From: Vibrio tetraodonis
GTDB taxonomy: Bacteria > Pseudomonadota > Gammaproteobacteria > Enterobacterales > Vibrionaceae
DNA length: 64,000 nucleotides
Reading direction: 5' to 3'
NCBI RefSeq assembly: GCF_003350295.1
Contig: NZ_QLYY01000007.1
Span: 124,001-188,000, forward strand
Position numbers and translations under genes: made by a program
The notes under the pieces: generated by a model
Seen by the model: only the letters and a program-made list of their open reading frames with translations
Database searches by the model: none
Told to the model about the DNA's origin: nothing
Part shown: in pieces, positions 50,306-60,252 of the stretch
Numbering within the stretch: position 1 is the stretch's first letter
How the letters are laid out: every line of letters starts with the position of its first letter

Positions 50306-51631
50306 TTGATTTTGAAACCTTGGCAAAATATTGAGAGTGTTGTCGTTGTTGGCCTTGGTTTGACAGGGGCTTCGGTAGTAAGACATTTGTTAAGCCTGCC
50401 TAAAAGTCTGACGATCAAGGTGATCGATACTCGCGAGCAGCCACCAGGTTCTGAATCTTTGCCGAAAAATGTGGAATTAGTTTGTGGTGGTTGGCCCCAA
50501 AATTGGTTGATAGATGTAGATCTAATAGTTGTTAATCCCGGAATTGCTCTATCAACTCCTCAACTGCAACAAGCGATCAGTATGGGAATTCCTGTCATTG
50601 GAGACATTGAGCTTTTTGCTTGGCAAGTGGATAAACCCGTGATTGCTATTACTGGGTCAAATGGTAAGAGCACTGTTACTGATCTTGCTGGTTCTGTGGC
50701 AAACGCATCAGGCCTTAAGGCGGCTATTGGTGGAAATATAGGTGTACCTGCATTGGATTTACTTGACCAAGATGCTGACCTGTATATTTTAGAATTGTCT
50801 AGCTTCCAATTAGAAACAACTTCGAGCCTTTCTTTGGTCGCCGGTGCTTTCTTAAACCTTTCGGAAGATCATATGGACCGATATTCCGATATGGAGGCAT
50901 ACCGCCAAGCTAAACTACGTATTTTTGCACATGCTCAAGCATGTGTGGTGAATGCTGACGATCCAGCAAGCTATCCTGAGCAGCAAGACAAGCGTCTGAT
51001 CGAGTTTAGTTTGCAGAGGCAAACCGAGTATCATGTCAAATCAGTAGATGGGCGAGAGTTTTTATGTCATCGAGATTCAGCAATATTAGCTGCCGACGAG
51101 CTTAACTTAGTGGGTCGACACAATATGGCCAATGCTCTCGTTGTTCTGGCGTTACTAAAGGAAGCTGGTGTAGATGTCGCTAAGGGTTTGGATGCATTAA
51201 AAGCTTATACTGGGCTTACTCACAGGTGTCAGCTTATAGCTAATAAGCAAGGCGTAAAATGGGTAAATGACTCCAAGGCAACCAATGTTGCAAGCACTTT
51301 AGCGGCTTTATCCGGTTTATCTCTTCCTGGGAAACTTTATTTACTCGTTGGAGGTGATGGTAAGGGCGCTGACTTTTCAGAGCTTGAGTCTGCCCTTAAC
51401 CCCTTGGATGTTCAGCTATGTTGTTTTGGCCAAGATGGTCGACGCTTTATGTCACTCACACATGATTCAAAGTATTTTGAAACACTAGCGGATATTATTA
51501 AGTGGGTGAGTTGTAGAGCGCAACGTGGAGATATGGTTATGCTATCCCCTGCCTGTGCTAGCTTTGACCAGTTTGAAAATTTTATGGTTCGCGGCGAAAC
51601 CTTTACGGCGCTAGTCAAGCAATTAGCATAA
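50306..51631 (+). CDS. murD: UDP-MurNAc-L-Ala:D-glutamate ligase MurD
   Basis: MurD adds D-glutamate to UDP-MurNAc-L-alanine. The 441 residues begin with a Rossmann-like UDP-binding domain ([18 protein letters not shown]). The ATP loop [13 protein letters not shown] (about 117) and the C-terminal [14 protein letters not shown] block follow. No ATG is available near the family start. TTG codons at 50300, 50306 and 50312 are in frame; 50306 lies 6 bp after GGAAG and is preferred, while 50312 aligns best with other MurD starts. A rare start codon in this position could lower its level relative to its neighbours. Confidence 0.95.
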   Translation: MILKPWQNIESVVVVGLGLTGASVVRHLLSLPKSLTIKVIDTREQPPGSESLPKNVELVCGGWPQNWLIDVDLIVVNPGIALSTPQLQQAISMGIPVIGDIELFAWQVDKPVIAITGSNGKSTVTDLAGSVANASGLKAAIGGNIGVPALDLLDQDADLYILELSSFQLETTSSLSLVAGAFLNLSEDHMDRYSDMEAYRQAKLRIFAHAQACVVNADDPASYPEQQDKRLIEFSLQRQTEYHVKSVDGREFLCHRDSAILAADELNLVGRHNMANALVVLALLKEAGVDVAKGLDALKAYTGLTHRCQLIANKQGVKWVNDSKATNVASTLAALSGLSLPGKLYLLVGGDGKGADFSELESALNPLDVQLCCFGQDGRRFMSLTHDSKYFETLADIIKWVSCRAQRGDMVMLSPACASFDQFENFMVRGETFTALVKQLA

Positions 51632-51645
51632 CTAAGCTACCGCAT

Positions 51646-52845
51646 ATGCAACTAAAATATTTATTAGCAAGAACTAGACATTGGGTCACCACCTCTTCTC
51701 CTGAAGCATTGTATGATCGCCAACTGGTTTGGATAGCTTTAGGCTTAATGTTGACAGGATTAGTGATGGTGACTTCTGCTTCATTTCCAATTAGCACGCG
51801 TCTTACAGACCAGCCATTTCACTTTATGTTTCGTCATGCTGTATTTCTTTTGCTTGCGTTAGTAACCGCTAGCATAGTACTTCAGGTTCCCTTGAGTAAA
51901 TGGTCCCAATATGGCTCTTTGTTATTAGGTTTATCGGTTTTTCTTCTTATCGTTGTTTTGGTGGCGGGTAAGTCAGTCAATGGAGCTTCTCGCTGGATAC
52001 CCTTTGGGCTGTTCAATTTGCAGCCTGCAGAGCTTGCAAAATTGTCATTATTTATCTTTATGTCAGGCTATCTTGTTCGTAAACACCAAGAAGTTCGTTC
52101 AAGTTTTTTTGGTGGATTCATCAAGCCGATTATCATTTTTGGTACTCTAGCTAGTTTGCTTTTACTTCAGCCTGATTTAGGAACAGTTATTGTCATGCTG
52201 GTTACTTTGTTTGGCATGCTATTTATTGCCGGAGCTAAATTAAGTCAATTTTTAGCACTCATGGCAGTCGGTATTTTTTCTGTGGTTGCTCTCATATTGT
52301 TAGAGCCTTATCGAGTAAGGCGAGTGACCTCTTTTCTTGACCCATGGGAAGATCCGTTTGGCAGTGGCTATCAGTTGACACAATCTTTAATGGCATTTGG
52401 TCGAGGAGAGTGGTTAGGGCAAGGGTTAGGCAACTCAATTCAAAAACTGGAATATTTGCCGGAAGCTCACACTGATTTTGTTTTTGCTGTACTTGCAGAA
52501 GAATTAGGCTTTGTAGGTGTTGTTTTAGTTCTTATGTTGATTTTTAGTTTAGTCATCAAAGCGATTTTAATAGGGCGTAAAGCGTTTGAAAATAATGTGC
52601 TTTTTGGTGGTTATTTAGCATTTGGCATCGGAATTTGGTTTGCGTTTCAAACCTTGGTCAATGTAGGAGCCGCAGCGGGTATGGTTCCTACAAAAGGGTT
52701 AACTTTACCTTTGATTAGTTATGGCGGATCGAGTTTAATTATTATGACAGTTGCGGTGGCCATATTATTAAGAGTTGATTTTGAATGTCGTATTAGTTCG
52801 ATGGCCCCAAGACCTAAAAAGATAGCAGATGATGAAAAAAAATAA
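51646..52845 (+). CDS. ftsW: Septal peptidoglycan glycosyltransferase FtsW
   Basis: FtsW is the SEDS-family polymerase that builds septal glycan strands with FtsI. The 399-residue protein has about ten membrane helices. Motifs include [20 protein letters not shown], then [20 protein letters not shown], the catalytic-loop Asp near [20 protein letters not shown], and the [13 protein letters not shown] segment. It has a poor ribosome binding site 15 bp after murD and overlaps murG by 17 bp. Confidence 0.97.
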   Translation: MQLKYLLARTRHWVTTSSPEALYDRQLVWIALGLMLTGLVMVTSASFPISTRLTDQPFHFMFRHAVFLLLALVTASIVLQVPLSKWSQYGSLLLGLSVFLLIVVLVAGKSVNGASRWIPFGLFNLQPAELAKLSLFIFMSGYLVRKHQEVRSSFFGGFIKPIIIFGTLASLLLLQPDLGTVIVMLVTLFGMLFIAGAKLSQFLALMAVGIFSVVALILLEPYRVRRVTSFLDPWEDPFGSGYQLTQSLMAFGRGEWLGQGLGNSIQKLEYLPEAHTDFVFAVLAEELGFVGVVLVLMLIFSLVIKAILIGRKAFENNVLFGGYLAFGIGIWFAFQTLVNVGAAAGMVPTKGLTLPLISYGGSSLIIMTVAVAILLRVDFECRISSMAPRPKKIADDEKK

Positions 52846-53893
52846 ACGTTTGATGGTAATGGCTGGAGGAACTGGTGGACATGTCTTTCCTGGTTTAGCT
52901 GTTGCTAAAAAGCTTCAGCAACAAGGTTGGGATATTCGCTGGCTTGGTACTGCCGATAGAATGGAAGCAGAACTGGTTCCCAAACATGGTATAGAAATCG
53001 ATTTTATTAAGGTTAAAGGCTTACGTGGGCAAGGTCTATTGAAATTGATTCAAGCGCCTTTTCAGATAGTTAATGCCGTTCTTCAAGCAAGAAAGCATAT
53101 CAAAGCTTGGCAGCCAGATGTGGTATTGGGCATGGGGGGCTATGTTAGTGGCCCTGGAGGAGTAGCCGCAAGAATTCAGGGTATTCCTGTTGTTTTGCAT
53201 GAACAAAATGCCGTTGCTGGATTAACCAATCGTTGGCTATCATGGATTGCAGCTAAGGTTTTCCAAGCTTTTCCTGGCGCTTTCCCTGATGCTGAAGTTG
53301 TGGGCAACCCAGTTCGTGAGGACGTTGTTGCTATTAGGGACCCTTCTCAACGAATGGGTGGGCGTACCGATAATATTCGTATTTTAGTCATGGGCGGAAG
53401 TCAAGGAGCACAAATTCTTAATCGCACTATGCCTGAAGTCATGGCAAAATTAGGTGTCGGATATGAGATTCGCCATCAAGCAGGAAAAAATAACAAGGCT
53501 GAGGTTGAGTCTAAGTACCATAGTCTTCAAGTTGAGTCTGCGCAGATAGTCGAGTTTATTGAAGATGTTGCTGAAGCGTATGCTTGGGCTGATATACTTA
53601 TTTGTCGTTCTGGTGCATTAACGGTATCAGAAGTTGCAGCAGCAGGTCTGGGGGCTATTTTTATTCCCTTTATGCATAAAGATAGACAGCAAGCTTTGAA
53701 TGCTGATCATTTAGTAGAATGCGGGGCTGCAAAAATGATAGAGCAACCTGAGCTTACAGTAGATAAACTCGCTCAACAAATACAACAACTCGATCGCCAT
53801 AAACTGATTGAAATGGCAAACAGTGCGCGTTCGGTAGCAAGGTTAGATGCAGATGATAAAGTGGCTGATGCCATCATTGCACTGACAAATTAA
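52829..53893 (+). CDS. murG: Lipid II synthase MurG
   Basis: MurG adds GlcNAc to lipid I at the inner face of the membrane, making lipid II. The 354 residues have the GT28 N-terminal loop [16 protein letters not shown] (about 10-25), [24 protein letters not shown] and the C-terminal donor-binding [10 protein letters not shown] and [15 protein letters not shown]. The start lies inside the end of ftsW; two consecutive ATGs are possible. Confidence 0.98.
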   Translation: MMKKNKRLMVMAGGTGGHVFPGLAVAKKLQQQGWDIRWLGTADRMEAELVPKHGIEIDFIKVKGLRGQGLLKLIQAPFQIVNAVLQARKHIKAWQPDVVLGMGGYVSGPGGVAARIQGIPVVLHEQNAVAGLTNRWLSWIAAKVFQAFPGAFPDAEVVGNPVREDVVAIRDPSQRMGGRTDNIRILVMGGSQGAQILNRTMPEVMAKLGVGYEIRHQAGKNNKAEVESKYHSLQVESAQIVEFIEDVAEAYAWADILICRSGALTVSEVAAAGLGAIFIPFMHKDRQQALNADHLVECGAAKMIEQPELTVDKLAQQIQQLDRHKLIEMANSARSVARLDADDKVADAIIALTN

Positions 53894-53904
53894 CGAGAAA
53901 TTCC

Positions 53905-55368
53905 ATGACTGTTTTACATACTCAAAATTTAGCCCAAATTCGATCCATGGTGCCAGAAATGCGGCGTGTAAAGTGTATTCACTTTATTGGTATAGGTGGT
54001 GCTGGAATGAGCGGTATCGCTGAGGTATTGCTCAACGAGGGGTACCAGATATCTGGTTCGGATCTTGCGAATAATCAAGTGACCGAGCGTTTAGCTCAGA
54101 AAGGAGCAAGAATCTTTATTGGTCACAATGAGTCTAATGTTCAAAAGGCTAGTGTTGTGGTTGTATCGACGGCTGTCAGCGAGGATAATCCTGAAATTAA
54201 AGCCGCTAGAGCAGTTCGAATCCCGGTCGTGCGCCGAGCTGAAATGCTTGCAGAGTTGATGCGTTTTCGTCATGGTATCGCAGTGGCAGGAACGCATGGT
54301 AAAACGACAACAACAGCTTTAGTGACTCAGATATATTCTGAGGCTGGTTTGGACCCAACCTTTGTTAATGGTGGTTTGGTTAAAAGCGCGGGTACTAATG
54401 CGCGCTTGGGTTCAAGTCGTATCTTAATTGCAGAAGCAGATGAAAGTGATGCTTCATTTCTCCACTTACAGCCCATGGTGAGTATCGTCACCAATATTGA
54501 GTCAGATCATATGGATACTTATGGTGGTGACTTTGAAACGCTTAAGCAAACCTTTATTGATTTTTTACACAATTTGCCTTTTTATGGACAGGCAATTGTC
54601 TGTATCGATGATCCTGTGGTAGCTGAACTCATCCCGAAAATTAGCAGACAAGTCATTACTTATGGTTTCGACGAACAATCCGATGTTCGTATTGAAAATT
54701 ACCATCAGCATGGTCAGCAAGGTAAATTCACAGTAGTTCGAAATGGTTGTGCAGATTTGGAGATAACCCTAAACATTCCTGGTCGACATAACGCTCTCAA
54801 TGCAGCGGCGGCAATCGCCGTGGCCACTGAAGACGACATTCAGGATGATGCTATTTTGCGCGCAATGGCCTCAACCCAAGGTACTGGCCGACGATTTGAA
54901 CATTTAGGCGAATTTGAAACGGGTAATGGCCTTGTTATGCTAGTTGATGATTATGGTCATCATCCTACGGAAGTTGATGTCACTATCCAAGCGGCTCGTA
55001 ATGGTTGGCAGGATAAGCGTTTGGTCATGGTATTCCAGCCTCATCGTTACAGCCGAACACGAGATTTATACGACGACTTTGCTAATGTCCTTGAACAAGT
55101 TGATGTGCTGATTATGTTGGATGTCTACTCCGCAGGTGAAAAGCTTATATCGGGCGCTGATGGCCGTTCATTATGCCGCACCATTCGCAGTAGAGGAAGG
55201 CTGGATCCTATTTTTATTCCTGATATCAGTGTCTTACCTTCAGTTTTAGCGAATGTTTTGCAAGATGGTGACTTAGTGTTAACTCAAGGAGCTGGTGATA
55301 TTGGCAAAGTGGCGAAGCAGCTTGCGGCACTTGAATTAAACTTAGGCAAAATGACCGCTGGCGATTGA
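53905..55368 (+). CDS. murC: UDP-MurNAc:L-alanine ligase MurC
   Basis: MurC attaches the first amino acid, L-alanine, to UDP-MurNAc. The 487 residues start with the UDP-binding domain ([19 protein letters not shown]). The ATP loop [12 protein letters not shown] (about 131) and the C-terminal [11 protein letters not shown] and [11 protein letters not shown] blocks follow. ftsQ follows directly after a 158-bp gap; the ddl gene found here in E. coli is absent, as in other Vibrio genomes I know of. Confidence 0.98.
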   Translation: MTVLHTQNLAQIRSMVPEMRRVKCIHFIGIGGAGMSGIAEVLLNEGYQISGSDLANNQVTERLAQKGARIFIGHNESNVQKASVVVVSTAVSEDNPEIKAARAVRIPVVRRAEMLAELMRFRHGIAVAGTHGKTTTTALVTQIYSEAGLDPTFVNGGLVKSAGTNARLGSSRILIAEADESDASFLHLQPMVSIVTNIESDHMDTYGGDFETLKQTFIDFLHNLPFYGQAIVCIDDPVVAELIPKISRQVITYGFDEQSDVRIENYHQHGQQGKFTVVRNGCADLEITLNIPGRHNALNAAAAIAVATEDDIQDDAILRAMASTQGTGRRFEHLGEFETGNGLVMLVDDYGHHPTEVDVTIQAARNGWQDKRLVMVFQPHRYSRTRDLYDDFANVLEQVDVLIMLDVYSAGEKLISGADGRSLCRTIRSRGRLDPIFIPDISVLPSVLANVLQDGDLVLTQGAGDIGKVAKQLAALELNLGKMTAGD

Positions 55369-55434
55369 AAAAATGAAAATTCTATTATTTGAGACAAATG
55401 ATAGAATTAAAGTGTTATTTCTCAATTTCTGTGT

Positions 55435-55490
55435 TTGATACTTTAGATGACGCCAGTATAATTCGAAGGTAAAGTCAGTACTTTACCTTC
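55435..55490 (+). promoter_or_regulatory. Internal promoter and 5' hairpin for ftsQAZ
   Basis: TTGATA (55435-55440), a 16-bp spacer and a perfect TATAAT (55457-55462) form the best sigma-70 promoter inside the dcw cluster. The predicted start, near 55469, falls inside a perfect 11-bp hairpin (GAAGGTAAAGT-CAGT-ACTTTACCTTC, 55465-55490 read as two arms). The hairpin would cap the 5' end of the new transcript or, in readthrough RNA, act as an intercistronic element. It has no long T-run, so termination is unlikely. Confidence 0.6.
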
Positions 55491-55526
55491 TTATGACACA
55501 CAGGTAATTGATAGGGTTAGGATTGA

Positions 55527-56336
55527 ATGACGGAGGCAATTGCCTTGGTTGAGAGTACGAGCACACAAAGACGTCATTTAACCAAGCATCCACTAGCAAA
55601 AAAACATAGCCTCGGTGGGTTGTTTTTGTTACTTGTGGTGCTGTCGATTAGCTCGATTCTATACTCTACGGTATCTTGGATGTGGGATGAAAAGCGTCTG
55701 CCTTTGTCGAATATTATATTGGAAGGGGACCTTAAATACGTATCATCCCGAGACGTGCAACGCGCCATTGCAACTTTGCCGCATGTGGGGACTTTTATGT
55801 CACAAGATGTCAAAGTTTTGCAAGAAACGGTGGAAGATATTCCGTGGGTTGCGCATGCTTCAATAAGAAAGCAGTGGCCAGATACGATTAAAGTGTTCTT
55901 AACCGAGTATGCTGCGGTGGCTATTTGGAATGGGACTGAGCTTCTTAATCGGCAGGGTAATGTTTTCAATGGTGATATTGATAAATTAACTGGTGATCGT
56001 GTCAGGCTATATGGTCCTTTGGACAGTAGTAAAGAAGTATTAGAAGTGTGGCGAGAAGTAAGTCCCAAATTTGCGGCGTTAAACCTCAATATTTCGTCTT
56101 TATTGCTCAACGATCGCCGAGCTTGGCAGATAATTCTGGATAATGGTATTAGGCTTGAGTTAGGTAAAGAATATTTGCATGAGAGGGTTGAAAGATTCCT
56201 TTCATTATACAAAAACTTAGGTAGCGATTCACAGAGAGTCAGCTATATTGACCTCAGGTATGATACGGGAGCTTCCGTAGGTTGGTTTCCCGGACAAGAG
56301 ATAGAACAAGAGAGCTCAGATGACAAAGACCGCTGA
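55527..56336 (+). CDS. ftsQ: Cell division protein FtsQ
   Basis: FtsQ recruits FtsB and FtsL to the divisome. The 269-residue protein has a cytoplasmic tail, one membrane helix (about 28-50), a POTRA domain (about 60-130; LSNIILEGDLKYVSSRDVQ) and a beta domain. ATG 55527 has TTAGGATTG before it. It overlaps ftsA by 17 bp. A 212-codon open frame on the opposite strand is a shadow. Confidence 0.95.
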   Translation: MTEAIALVESTSTQRRHLTKHPLAKKHSLGGLFLLLVVLSISSILYSTVSWMWDEKRLPLSNIILEGDLKYVSSRDVQRAIATLPHVGTFMSQDVKVLQETVEDIPWVAHASIRKQWPDTIKVFLTEYAAVAIWNGTELLNRQGNVFNGDIDKLTGDRVRLYGPLDSSKEVLEVWREVSPKFAALNLNISSLLLNDRRAWQIILDNGIRLELGKEYLHERVERFLSLYKNLGSDSQRVSYIDLRYDTGASVGWFPGQEIEQESSDDKDR

Positions 56337-57582
56337 TGACAACATTATTGTTGGTCTTGATATAGGCACTGCAACCGTATCAGCTCTGGTTGGAGAAGTA
56401 TTGCCTGATGGTCAGATAAATATCATTGGAGCAGGCAGCAGCCCGTCTCGTGGGATGGATAAAGGCGGGGTTAATGATCTGGAGTCTGTTGTCAAGTCTG
56501 TCCAACGTGCTGTTGACCAAGCCGAGCTCATGGCTGAATGTCAAATCAGTAATGTGTTTATCTCGATATCGGGCCGACATATTGCCAGCCGAATAGAAAA
56601 GGGTATGGGAACCATTTCTGATGAAGAGGTTTCTCAAGAAGATATGGATCGAGCGATTCATACTGCTAAATCTATCAAAATAGGTGACGAACAGCGCATT
56701 CTTCATGTAATTCCTCAAGAATTTACTATTGATTACCAAGAGGGGATAAAAAATCCGCTAGGGTTATCAGGAGTAAGAATGGAAGTCAGCGTTCATTTGA
56801 TCTCATGTCATAATGACATGGCGAGGAATATCATCAAAGCTGTCGAGCGCTGTGGATTAAGAGTTGAACACTTAGTTTATTCCGGTTTGGCTGCGAGTAC
56901 TGCAGTGATAACTGAAGATGAACGAGAACTTGGTGTTTGTGTTGTTGATATTGGTGCTGGCACCATGGATGTTTCTATATGGACTGGCGGAGCACTGAGG
57001 CATACTGAGGTATTTTCCTATGCTGGCAATGCGGTTACGAGTGACATTGCCTTTGCATTTGGTACACCAGTCAGCGATGCTGAAGAGATAAAAGTAAAGT
57101 ACGGTTGTGCCCTCAGTGAACTGGTAAGTAAAGATGATACCGTTAATGTTCCTAGTGTTGGAGGGCGACCTTCACGTAGTTTACAGAGACAGACTTTGTC
57201 TGAGGTCGTTGAGCCTCGTTATACTGAATTGATGGGCTTGGTCAATCAAACAATAGACACGATTCAGGAAAAACTGCGAGAAGATGGGATAAAACATCAT
57301 CTTGCAGCAGGCGTAGTTTTGACGGGTGGAGCTGCGCAGATTGAGGGATTAGTTGAATGTGCTGAACGTGTATTCCGCAATCAAGTAAGAGTTGGAAAGC
57401 CTCTTCAAGTGAGTGGCTTAACAGATTATGTAAAAGAGCCGTATCATTCAACGGCAGTGGGTTTACTTCATTATGCAAGAGATAGCCAAATTAATGATGA
57501 TACAGAGTATACTGAGCCGAAGCGTCAGTCTGTAACGACATTATTTGGTCGTTTGCGTAATTGGATACAAAAAGAATTTTAA
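56320..57582 (+). CDS. ftsA: Cell division protein FtsA
   Basis: FtsA is the actin-like protein that tethers FtsZ to the membrane and recruits later division proteins. The 420 residues have the ATP-binding blocks IIVGLDIGTATVSALVGE and CVVDIGAGTMDVSIW, the inserted 1C domain (about 85-165), and GVVLTGGAAQIEGL. A C-terminal amphipathic helix, FGRLRNWIQKEF, serves as the membrane-targeting sequence. It lies 29 bp before ftsZ. Confidence 0.98.
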   Translation: MTKTADDNIIVGLDIGTATVSALVGEVLPDGQINIIGAGSSPSRGMDKGGVNDLESVVKSVQRAVDQAELMAECQISNVFISISGRHIASRIEKGMGTISDEEVSQEDMDRAIHTAKSIKIGDEQRILHVIPQEFTIDYQEGIKNPLGLSGVRMEVSVHLISCHNDMARNIIKAVERCGLRVEHLVYSGLAASTAVITEDERELGVCVVDIGAGTMDVSIWTGGALRHTEVFSYAGNAVTSDIAFAFGTPVSDAEEIKVKYGCALSELVSKDDTVNVPSVGGRPSRSLQRQTLSEVVEPRYTELMGLVNQTIDTIQEKLREDGIKHHLAAGVVLTGGAAQIEGLVECAERVFRNQVRVGKPLQVSGLTDYVKEPYHSTAVGLLHYARDSQINDDTEYTEPKRQSVTTLFGRLRNWIQKEF

Positions 57583-57611
57583 CCTGAGTGCAGGATAAAC
57601 GGAGATAACAC

Positions 57612-58847
57612 ATGTTTGAACCGATGATGGAAATGTCTGATGACGCTGTCATTAAGGTCGTTGGAGTTGGTGGCGGCGGCGGTAATGCCGTTGAGCACAT
57701 GGTACGTGAGTCCATCGAAGGCGTGGAATTCATTAGCATTAATACCGATGCGCAAGCGCTTCGTAAAACGAGCGTGAATAGCGTTATCCAAATTGGTGGT
57801 GATATTACAAAAGGTCTTGGAGCGGGTGCAAACCCTCAGGTTGGGCGTGATGCAGCTCTCGAAGATCGCGATAGAATTAAAGAAGAGCTCGAAGGTGCCG
57901 ATATGGTATTTATCGCAGCTGGTATGGGTGGTGGAACAGGAACAGGTGCTGCTCCAGTGATTGCAGAAGTTGCAAAAGAGCTGGGAATTCTGACGGTAGC
58001 TGTCGTGACTAAGCCATTTAGCTTCGAAGGCAAGAAGCGCTTAGCTTTTGCAGAACAGGGAATTGAAGAACTATCGAAGCAAGTCGATAGTCTGATAACG
58101 ATTCCAAATGAGAAACTGCTTAAAGTGTTAGGGCGTGGTATTACTTTACTAGAAGCTTTTGCCAGTGCGAATGACGTACTTAAGAATGCAGTACAAGGTA
58201 TCGCAGAGCTTATTACTCGTCCGGGCATGATAAACGTCGACTTTGCGGATGTTCGCACTGTGATGTCGGAAATGGGTCATGCAATGATGGGAAGTGGCGT
58301 GGCTAAAGGTGAAGATCGTGCTGAGGAAGCTGCTGAGATGGCAATCTCAAGCCCGCTTTTAGAAGATATAGATCTCGCTGGTGCTCGTGGTGTTCTAGTG
58401 AATATTACAGCAGGTCTTGATATGCGTCTGGATGAGTTTGAAACGGTTGGTAACACAGTTAAGGCATTTGCGTCAGATAATGCTACAGTTGTTATTGGTA
58501 CTTCGTTAGATCCTGATATGGCCGATGAAATTCGTGTCACTGTTGTTGCTACTGGTATAGGCACAGAAAAAAAGCCTGATATCACATTGGTAGCGGGAGG
58601 GAAGGCAAAAGTGTCCCCTGTTGCTCAGCAACAAGCTCAACCAGTTACGCCAGCTCAACAGCCTGCTGTAAATAAAGTAGAAGAAAAAGCGGCATCAAGT
58701 TTGCAGGAGAAACCTCAGGTACCTCCTCAGCCGACAAGTTCTGCTCCTTCAAGCACAGGTGCTGGCCAACAAAGTGCTGCACCAAAAGCCGACAAGGACA
58801 CCGGATATCTGGACATTCCAGCATTCCTTCGTCGTCAGGCTGACTAA
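57612..58847 (+). CDS. ftsZ: Tubulin-like cell division protein FtsZ
   Basis: FtsZ polymerises with GTP into the division ring. The 411 residues carry [16 protein letters not shown] (about 16-31), the tubulin signature [10 protein letters not shown] (about 105-114), the synergy-loop region with [11 protein letters not shown], a long Gln/Pro/Ala-rich linker (about 320-395), and the C-terminal peptide [11 protein letters not shown] that binds FtsA and ZipA. GGAG precedes the ATG. No terminator follows; the repeats before lpxC begin only 4 bp after the stop. Confidence 0.99.
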   Translation: MFEPMMEMSDDAVIKVVGVGGGGGNAVEHMVRESIEGVEFISINTDAQALRKTSVNSVIQIGGDITKGLGAGANPQVGRDAALEDRDRIKEELEGADMVFIAAGMGGGTGTGAAPVIAEVAKELGILTVAVVTKPFSFEGKKRLAFAEQGIEELSKQVDSLITIPNEKLLKVLGRGITLLEAFASANDVLKNAVQGIAELITRPGMINVDFADVRTVMSEMGHAMMGSGVAKGEDRAEEAAEMAISSPLLEDIDLAGARGVLVNITAGLDMRLDEFETVGNTVKAFASDNATVVIGTSLDPDMADEIRVTVVATGIGTEKKPDITLVAGGKAKVSPVAQQQAQPVTPAQQPAVNKVEEKAASSLQEKPQVPPQPTSSAPSSTGAGQQSAAPKADKDTGYLDIPAFLRRQAD

Positions 58848-58851
58848 ACGT

Positions 58852-58931
58852 AATTAGACACTGTTCAAAATTATAATTTGACAGTGTTCAAAATTATGAA
58901 CTAAACCTAATTTGACACTGTTCAAAATTAT
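58852..58931 (+). repeat. Three near-identical 23-bp elements before lpxC
   Basis: Copies lie at 58852-58874, 58875-58897 and 58909-58931. The first two are directly adjacent; the third comes after 11 bp. The shared core is TTGACACTGTTCAAAATTAT; copy 1 has TTAGACA and copy 2 has GACAGTG, so there are only one or two differences. Each core is an imperfect palindrome (AATTTGA, six bases, TCAAAATT), the form of a dimeric repressor or activator site. The third copy supplies the lpxC -35 box. Confidence 0.9.
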
Positions 58932-58939
58932 GGTACGAT
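58912..58939 (+). promoter_or_regulatory. lpxC promoter overlapping the third repeat
   Basis: A perfect TTGACA (58912-58917), a 16-bp spacer and TACGAT (58934-58939) put the start near 58946, about 50 bp before the lpxC ATG. A protein bound to the third 23-bp element would cover the -35 box and most of the spacer, so repression by occlusion is the simplest reading. Confidence 0.65.
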
Positions 58940-58997
58940 TCGCGGCTGATATTGTTTATCAACCGAGTTTTGTAGCAATTTGTACTGAGGCAAGCAG

Positions 58998-59915
58998 ATG
59001 ATCAGACAACGTACTCTGAAAGAAATGGTGAAAACAACTGGTGTGGGCTTACACTCCGGTCGTAAAGTCACATTAACTCTTCGCCCAGCGGCTGCAAACA
59101 CTGGCGTTATTTACCGTCGAACGGACGTGAATCCACCTGTTGATTTCCCTGTCGATGCTCAATCTGTTCGTGACACTATGCTTTGTACAGCATTAGTCAA
59201 TGATGAAGGTGTGCGCATTTCAACCGTTGAACACTTAAATGCAGCGCTTGCGGGGATGGGGATCGATAACATTATTGTTGAGGTCGACGCTCCTGAAATT
59301 CCGATTATGGATGGCAGCGCAAGTCCGTTCGTATTTCTGCTTCAACAAGCGGGCATTGAAGAGCAAAACGTAGCGAAGCGTTTTATTCGTATTAAAAAAC
59401 CAGTGCGTTTTGAAGATGGTGATAAGTGGGCAGAAGTCGTACCTTACAACGGTTTCCGTATGGACTTCGAAATTGAATTCAACCACCCAGCAATAGAATC
59501 TGATGAGCAGCACCTTTTGTTCGACTTTTCATCACAAGGTTTTGTTAAAGATATCTCTAGAGCCCGAACTTTTGGCTTCATGCGTGATATAGAATACTTG
59601 CAGTCACAAAATTTGTGTCTTGGTGGTAGTTTCGATTGTGCAATCGTGCTGGATGAGTATCGCATTCTAAACGAAGAAGGCCTGCGTTTTGAAAATGAGT
59701 TTGTTACTCACAAGGTGCTTGATGCTATCGGTGATTTATACATGTGTGGACATCCAATTATTGGTGAATTCCGTGCATTCAAATCTGGCCATGGATTGAA
59801 TAACCAACTGTTGCGCTCTGTGCTTGCTGATCAAGAAGCTTGGGAGTGGGTAACGTTTGAAGAAGAAGCAACATCTCCTGTTGCTTTTGCAAGCGTTAAC
59901 GCATTAATTGTGTAA
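58998..59915 (+). CDS. lpxC: UDP-3-O-acyl-GlcNAc deacetylase LpxC
   Basis: LpxC is the zinc enzyme for the committed step of lipid A synthesis. The 305 residues match the E. coli length. They contain [15 protein letters not shown] with zinc ligand His about 79, [20 protein letters not shown], and [19 protein letters not shown] with further zinc-binding His and Asp residues near 238-242, then [12 protein letters not shown] with the catalytic His near 265. In E. coli its level is set mainly by FtsH proteolysis through the C terminus; here a repeat-bearing promoter suggests transcriptional control too. Confidence 0.98.
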   Translation: MIRQRTLKEMVKTTGVGLHSGRKVTLTLRPAAANTGVIYRRTDVNPPVDFPVDAQSVRDTMLCTALVNDEGVRISTVEHLNAALAGMGIDNIIVEVDAPEIPIMDGSASPFVFLLQQAGIEEQNVAKRFIRIKKPVRFEDGDKWAEVVPYNGFRMDFEIEFNHPAIESDEQHLLFDFSSQGFVKDISRARTFGFMRDIEYLQSQNLCLGGSFDCAIVLDEYRILNEEGLRFENEFVTHKVLDAIGDLYMCGHPIIGEFRAFKSGHGLNNQLLRSVLADQEAWEWVTFEEEATSPVAFASVNALIV

Positions 59916-59930
59916 AAATTCTTGTGTTTG

Positions 59931-59958
59931 AAAACCAGGCAAGCTGCCTGGTTTTTTT
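59931..59958 (+). terminator. Intrinsic terminator after lpxC
   Basis: CCAGGCA, AGC loop, TGCCTGG and seven T, 19 bp after the lpxC stop. It closes the dcw-lpxC stretch. Confidence 0.92.
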
Positions 59959-60252
59959 GTTTATAGTAGCGGCAAAATGCTGCCTTATTGAAGTAAGCTG
60001 GCTCTTAAAGCGGCCAAACATCCGCCATATAATCACTGAAAATAAAGAATGCTTCAAACAAATCACCTTGTTATTGGTCCTTGACGGTAAAATTCCTTAA
60101 ACTAAGCGCCACTTACGCCTTGAAATCCCGTGTTCTCATCGCAATATCTGAATAACGTGATTTATCTCAGTATTCTTAGTTTAGAACTGTTAGAGACTGA
60201 AGGCATAGAATGTAGATCGGGCCCGATCTAAGTAAAGAGAGATGCATAGCAA
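59959..60252 (+). other. Noncoding region upstream of secA, no secM
   Basis: These 294 bp contain no frame of useful length on either strand. There is thus neither a secM-type secretion monitor nor a DUF721 gene, which some relatives carry here. No confident promoter could be picked. The notable feature is the palindrome at 60213-60230. Confidence 0.5.
60213..60230 (+). promoter_or_regulatory. Perfect 18-bp palindrome just upstream of secA
   Basis: TAGATCGGGCCCGATCTA is a perfect palindrome ending 22 bp before the secA ATG and a few bases before its AAGAGAG ribosome binding site. In RNA it can fold as a 7-bp stem with a GGCC tetraloop. It could be an operator or a translational control hairpin; which cannot be decided from sequence. 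Confidence 0.7.

Noticed and set aside
55574..56212. 212-codon open frame on the minus strand
   Set aside because: Lies wholly inside ftsQ, which has clear family features. No ribosome binding site and no recognisable domain.
57836..58258. 140-codon open frame on the minus strand
   Set aside because: Antisense shadow of ftsZ; Ser/Pro/Ala-rich composition typical of the reverse of a conserved gene.
59959..60252. Possible secM or DUF721 gene between lpxC and secA
   Set aside because: No frame of useful length on either strand and no signal-peptide or arrest-like sequence.
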